NCBI GenBank assembly: GCA_041389495.1
Contig: JAWKRT010000001.1
Span: forward strand, 558,001 to 622,000
Direction of reading: 5' to 3'
DNA length: 64,000 nt
Origin: Myxococcota bacterium
GTDB lineage: Bacteria; Myxococcota_A; UBA9160; UBA4427
Part shown: piece after piece, positions 61,333 through 64,000 of the stretch
How the letters are laid out: the number at the start of each line of letters is the position of its first letter
Numbering within the stretch: the stretch's first letter is position 1
The notes under the pieces: model-generated
Seen by the model: the letters and a program-made list of their open reading frames with translations, nothing else
Databases searched by the model: none
What the model was told of the DNA's origin: nothing
Position numbers and translations under genes: made by a program

Positions 61333-62735
61333 TCCATCTGTCCGAGCGGGTGCTGCCGGCACCGCGCCGCGCGTCGCTTCCCGAGGCGCCGCCGCTGCGT
61401 CGGATGCTGGGCCCGAGCATCATCCTGCTCGGGCTCTCCATCGGGAGCGGCGAGTTCGTCCTTTGGCCGAAGCTCACGGCAGAATGGGGCTTCGGCCTCT
61501 TCTGGGCGTGCTGGCTCGGCGCCACGATGCAGTTCTTCATCGACATGGAGGTCGAGCGCTACACGCTCGCGACGGGCGAGAGCGCCGTCGTCGGGTTCGT
61601 GCGCGCGTCGCGCGCCTGGGGCCCCGTCTTCCTCGCGTGCGGCATCGTGCCCTGGATCTGGCCGGGGTGGGCGACGGGCGCGGGCGTGCTCCTCTCCTGG
61701 GAGATCGGCGGCCCGCCGGTGCTGTACGCGGTGGTCGGGCTCGTCGGCTGCGGCGTCGCGCTCACGCTCTCGCCGGTCGTCTACCGCTTCGTCGAGGTCG
61801 TGCAGACCGTCCTGGTCGTGACGATCTTCGCGCTCGTGCTGCTGCTCGCCGCGCTCGTCGTGCGCGGCGATTCGCTCGCGGCGCTCTTCGACGGCGCGTT
61901 GCGCTTCGGCTGGGTGCCCGACGGCATCCACCTGCCCGCGCTCCTCGGCGCGCTCGCGTTCGCGGGAGCCGGCGGCACCGTCAACCTCGCGCAGTCGAAC
62001 TACATCAAGGACAAGGGCTACGGGATGGGCTGCTACATCGGCCGCATCACGAGCCCGCTGACGGGACGCGAGGAGGCCGAGAGCACGGTCGGCTACGCGT
62101 TCGAGGACGACGCTTCCGCGCGCGCGCGCTGGGCGACGTGGTGGCGGCGCGCCAACGTCGAGCACTTCTTCTCGTTCTACGTGCTGTGCGTCCTCTCGCT
62201 CGCGCTCTTCTGCCTGCTCACGCACGCGCTGATCGGGTCGGGCCGCATCGGCGGCGGCGACTTCGACTTCATCGCGGCGCAGGGCGACGCGCTCGCCGCG
62301 CGCTTCGGCGCGTGGGCGGAGCACGCCTTCTTCGCGGCCGGCTTCGCGGTGCTGTTCTCGACCGAGCTCGCCGTGCTCGACGCCGTGACGCGCGTCGTGG
62401 CCGACCTCGTCAAGGTCGTCGCGCTCCGCGATCGCGAGGACTGGACGATGACGCGCGTGTACTTCGCCGTGCTGTGGATGTTCGTCGCGTTCGGCGTGCT
62501 CGTGATCGCGCTCGGGATGCAGCGCCCGCTCCAGCTCCTCGTGCTGTCGGCGGCGCTCAACGCGGTGGTGATGTTCCTGTACTCGGGGCTCCTGCTCTGG
62601 GTCAACTGGACGAGCTTCTCGCCGCCGCTGCGCCCCGGCCCGCTGCGCGTCGTCGCGCTGCTCGGCGCGTTCGCGTTCTTCGGCTACTTCAGTGTGGTCA
62701 CGCTCGTCGAAGAGGCGCCGAAGCTCGTTCGTTAG
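61329..62735 (+). CDS. Nramp-related membrane transporter lacking the canonical metal motif
   Basis: A 468-residue protein with about eleven helices in the Nramp/APC fold. The first helix reads GLSIGSGEFVLWP (residues 35-47), where metal-transporting Nramps have DPGN, and helix six reads FAGAGGTVNLAQSNYIKDKG where MPH is expected. The metal-coordinating Asp/Asn and Met are thus absent, so a divalent transition metal is unlikely; Mg2+ or an organic substrate is possible. The start is GTG, overlapping a mini-ORF stop. Its stop overlaps the convergent HupE-like gene by four bases. Confidence 0.75.
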   Translation: MIHLSERVLPAPRRASLPEAPPLRRMLGPSIILLGLSIGSGEFVLWPKLTAEWGFGLFWACWLGATMQFFIDMEVERYTLATGESAVVGFVRASRAWGPVFLACGIVPWIWPGWATGAGVLLSWEIGGPPVLYAVVGLVGCGVALTLSPVVYRFVEVVQTVLVVTIFALVLLLAALVVRGDSLAALFDGALRFGWVPDGIHLPALLGALAFAGAGGTVNLAQSNYIKDKGYGMGCYIGRITSPLTGREEAESTVGYAFEDDASARARWATWWRRANVEHFFSFYVLCVLSLALFCLLTHALIGSGRIGGGDFDFIAAQGDALAARFGAWAEHAFFAAGFAVLFSTELAVLDAVTRVVADLVKVVALRDREDWTMTRVYFAVLWMFVAFGVLVIALGMQRPLQLLVLSAALNAVVMFLYSGLLLWVNWTSFSPPLRPGPLRVVALLGAFAFFGYFSVVTLVEEAPKLVR

Positions 62736-64000
62736 GCGCCGCCGAAGGCGCGCGTGACGAACCAGAAGATGCCGAGCCCGCAGATGCCGGCGGAAGCGGC
62801 GTCGACCACCCACCGGTGCGCGCTCCCGTCGCCGATGCGCCGGAGCATCCGCAGCAGCGGCCAGGCGGCGGCGACGACCGCGATCTGTCCGATCTCGACG
62901 CCGACGTTGAAGCCGAAGAGCGCGGGCGCGAGGCGCTCCGCCGGGAGCGCCATCTCCGCGAGGACGCCGGCGAACCCGAACCCGTGCACGAGCCCGAACG
63001 CGAACGCGAGCATCGCGCGCACGCGCGCGGGGCGGCGCGTGCGCGCGAGCAGGGCGAAGTGGCAGGCGGTGAAGACGGCGAGCCCGACGAGCGGAACGGC
63101 GCCGACGGCGCTCCGGCCGCCGAGTGCGACGGCCGCGCACAGAGCGAGCGCGACGACCGCGAGGACGGGCACGCTGCGCCCGCGCCCCGCGTGCGACCAC
63201 GTGTTCTCCGCCGCGACGAGCGCGACCGAGAACCCGATCATCGCTTCCACCGCCGCGGCCTGCGGGTGCACGTAGCCGAGCACGGCCAGAGCGAGCGTCA
63301 CGCTGTGCGCGATCGTGAAGCCGGTGACGACGCGTGCGACCTCGCCGAGCGCCGGGGCGAGCAGGACGAGCGCGAGCACGAACGCGAGGTGGTCCCAGCC
63401 CGACAGGATGTGCTCGACGCCGAGCCCGACATAACGTGCGAGCGAGCGGAGCGCGGGCTCTTCGGCGCGGGCGGGCGACGCGCCCGGTGGTCCGGCCTCC
63501 GCCGCGGGCAGGGCCCACGCGGGCTCCGCCTCGGTCAGCACGCGTTCGCTCACGCGCCCGTCGGTCCGCGCGACGCGGGCGAAGTGGAGATGGGAAGGCG
63601 CGACGTCGAGCAGCACGTTCGTCTCGATCGCCGCGGGCGGGCCGCCCGGGCAGACGACGCGCCACGCGAACGCCGCCCAGCCCTCGTCCGCGCTCCGCTG
63701 CTCGGGCGGGCCCTGCGCCTCGCAGAGCGGCCCGTCGACACCGCCCGAGCGCGCGACGAGCCGCTCGGCCAGGTAGGCGGCGGCGCGCGCCGCGAGCGTC
63801 GGGTCGTCGGGCGGCGCGTCGAGCGCGATGCGCGTCAGCTCGAGCCGCGGGATGCGCACCTTCACGCGCGCACCGCCGTCGTCGAGCTTCCAGCTCGAGT
63901 AGGAGACGCTGCGCGTGTGCGCGCGCGCGTCGCTCGACGGCAGCACCACGGCGCCGAACGCGAGCGCGATGGAGAGGGCGAGTGCGGCGCGCGCGACGGC
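62732..64000 (-). CDS. HupE/UreJ-like membrane protein, N-terminus beyond window
   Basis: The open frame reaches the right edge with part of a signal peptide (LALSIALAFGAVVLPSS) still being read, so the true start lies outside. At least 423 residues are present: an extracytoplasmic domain of about 160 residues and then six or seven helices beginning with GVEHILSGWDHLAFV, the HupE/UreJ_2 signature; further histidines are in TIAHSVTLAL, ACHFALL and FGLVHGFGFAGVL. Relatives are thought to move nickel or cobalt, but most of this branch is uncharacterised. Confidence 0.82.
   Translation of the reverse strand, partial: AVARAALALSIALAFGAVVLPSSDARAHTRSVSYSSWKLDDGGARVKVRIPRLELTRIALDAPPDDPTLAARAAAYLAERLVARSGGVDGPLCEAQGPPEQRSADEGWAAFAWRVVCPGGPPAAIETNVLLDVAPSHLHFARVARTDGRVSERVLTEAEPAWALPAAEAGPPGASPARAEEPALRSLARYVGLGVEHILSGWDHLAFVLALVLLAPALGEVARVVTGFTIAHSVTLALAVLGYVHPQAAAVEAMIGFSVALVAAENTWSHAGRGRSVPVLAVVALALCAAVALGGRSAVGAVPLVGLAVFTACHFALLARTRRPARVRAMLAFAFGLVHGFGFAGVLAEMALPAERLAPALFGFNVGVEIGQIAVVAAAWPLLRMLRRIGDGSAHRWVVDAASAGICGLGIFWFVTRAFGGA

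Overview
The window is very GC-rich, densely coding bacterial DNA with no phage, IS, CRISPR or rRNA/tRNA genes that I could see. The mix of a six-subunit Na+-NQR operon, CarF/plasmanyl desaturase, C-terminal sorting-signal protein with a sigma-54 promoter, RND/LolA-like/DUF1302 triad, and several acyl-CoA dehydrogenases and hydrolases suggests an uncultured member of the old Deltaproteobacteria (Myxococcota or Desulfobacterota/Binatota type). That placement is inference from gene content only.

Layout. 1-2.9 kb: a GMC oxidoreductase cut by the left edge, and a membrane-anchored Fe-S aldo/keto reductase. 2.9-6.4 kb: a secreted protein with an exosortase-type C-terminus behind a near-perfect sigma-54 promoter, then a SnoaL-like protein coupled to an old-yellow-enzyme flavoprotein. 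6.4-11.5 kb (minus): DUF3604 protein, Baeyer-Villiger-type monooxygenase, gpsA and a small membrane protein. 11.6-20 kb: exported peroxiredoxin with a molybdopterin oxidoreductase, a GT-C membrane glycosyltransferase, an exported methyltransferase with a sulfotransferase and a second molybdopterin oxidoreductase. 20.2-27.5 kb: nqrABCDEF-apbE-nqrM, a complete sodium pump with its flavin transferase and iron-site assembly factor. 27.5-32.2 kb: CBS protein, VOC protein, PlsC-like acyltransferase, small HExxH membrane protein, epoxide hydrolase. 32.2-34.5 kb: a divergent pterin/folate cluster (pteridine-reductase-like SDR, DHPS-like protein, PTPS-III-type enzyme). 34.5-43.8 kb: amidohydrolase, RND-LolA-like-DUF1302 envelope lipid-transport triad, split-barrel protein, metallo-beta-lactamase lipoprotein, MFS carrier. 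44-48.5 kb: SDR plus a minus-strand beta-oxidation operon (two acyl-CoA dehydrogenases, MaoC hydratase, crotonase). 48.7-54.2 kb: Thr-type sulfatase-fold lipoprotein, CarF-type plasmanyl desaturase, glutathione peroxidase, thioesterase, apaG, thiolase. 54.4-64 kb: FAH-fold lipoprotein overlapping a NylA-type amidase, DUF1415, OsmC, arfB, M14 peptidase, alpha/beta hydrolase, Nramp-related transporter, HupE-like protein cut by the right edge.

Themes. Much of the window serves uptake and breakdown of hydrophobic or xenobiotic compounds (monooxygenase, epoxide and amide hydrolases, acyl-CoA dehydrogenases, hydratases, thiolase, thioesterase, envelope RND system), with sodium-coupled respiration and peroxide defence. 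Two expression styles are visible: genes with a GGAGG-like ribosome site, and a smaller set with a TAnnnT box only 7-9 bases before the ATG and no ribosome site, which look leaderless. Convergent gene pairs are packed tightly and often share a GC hairpin with no U-tract.
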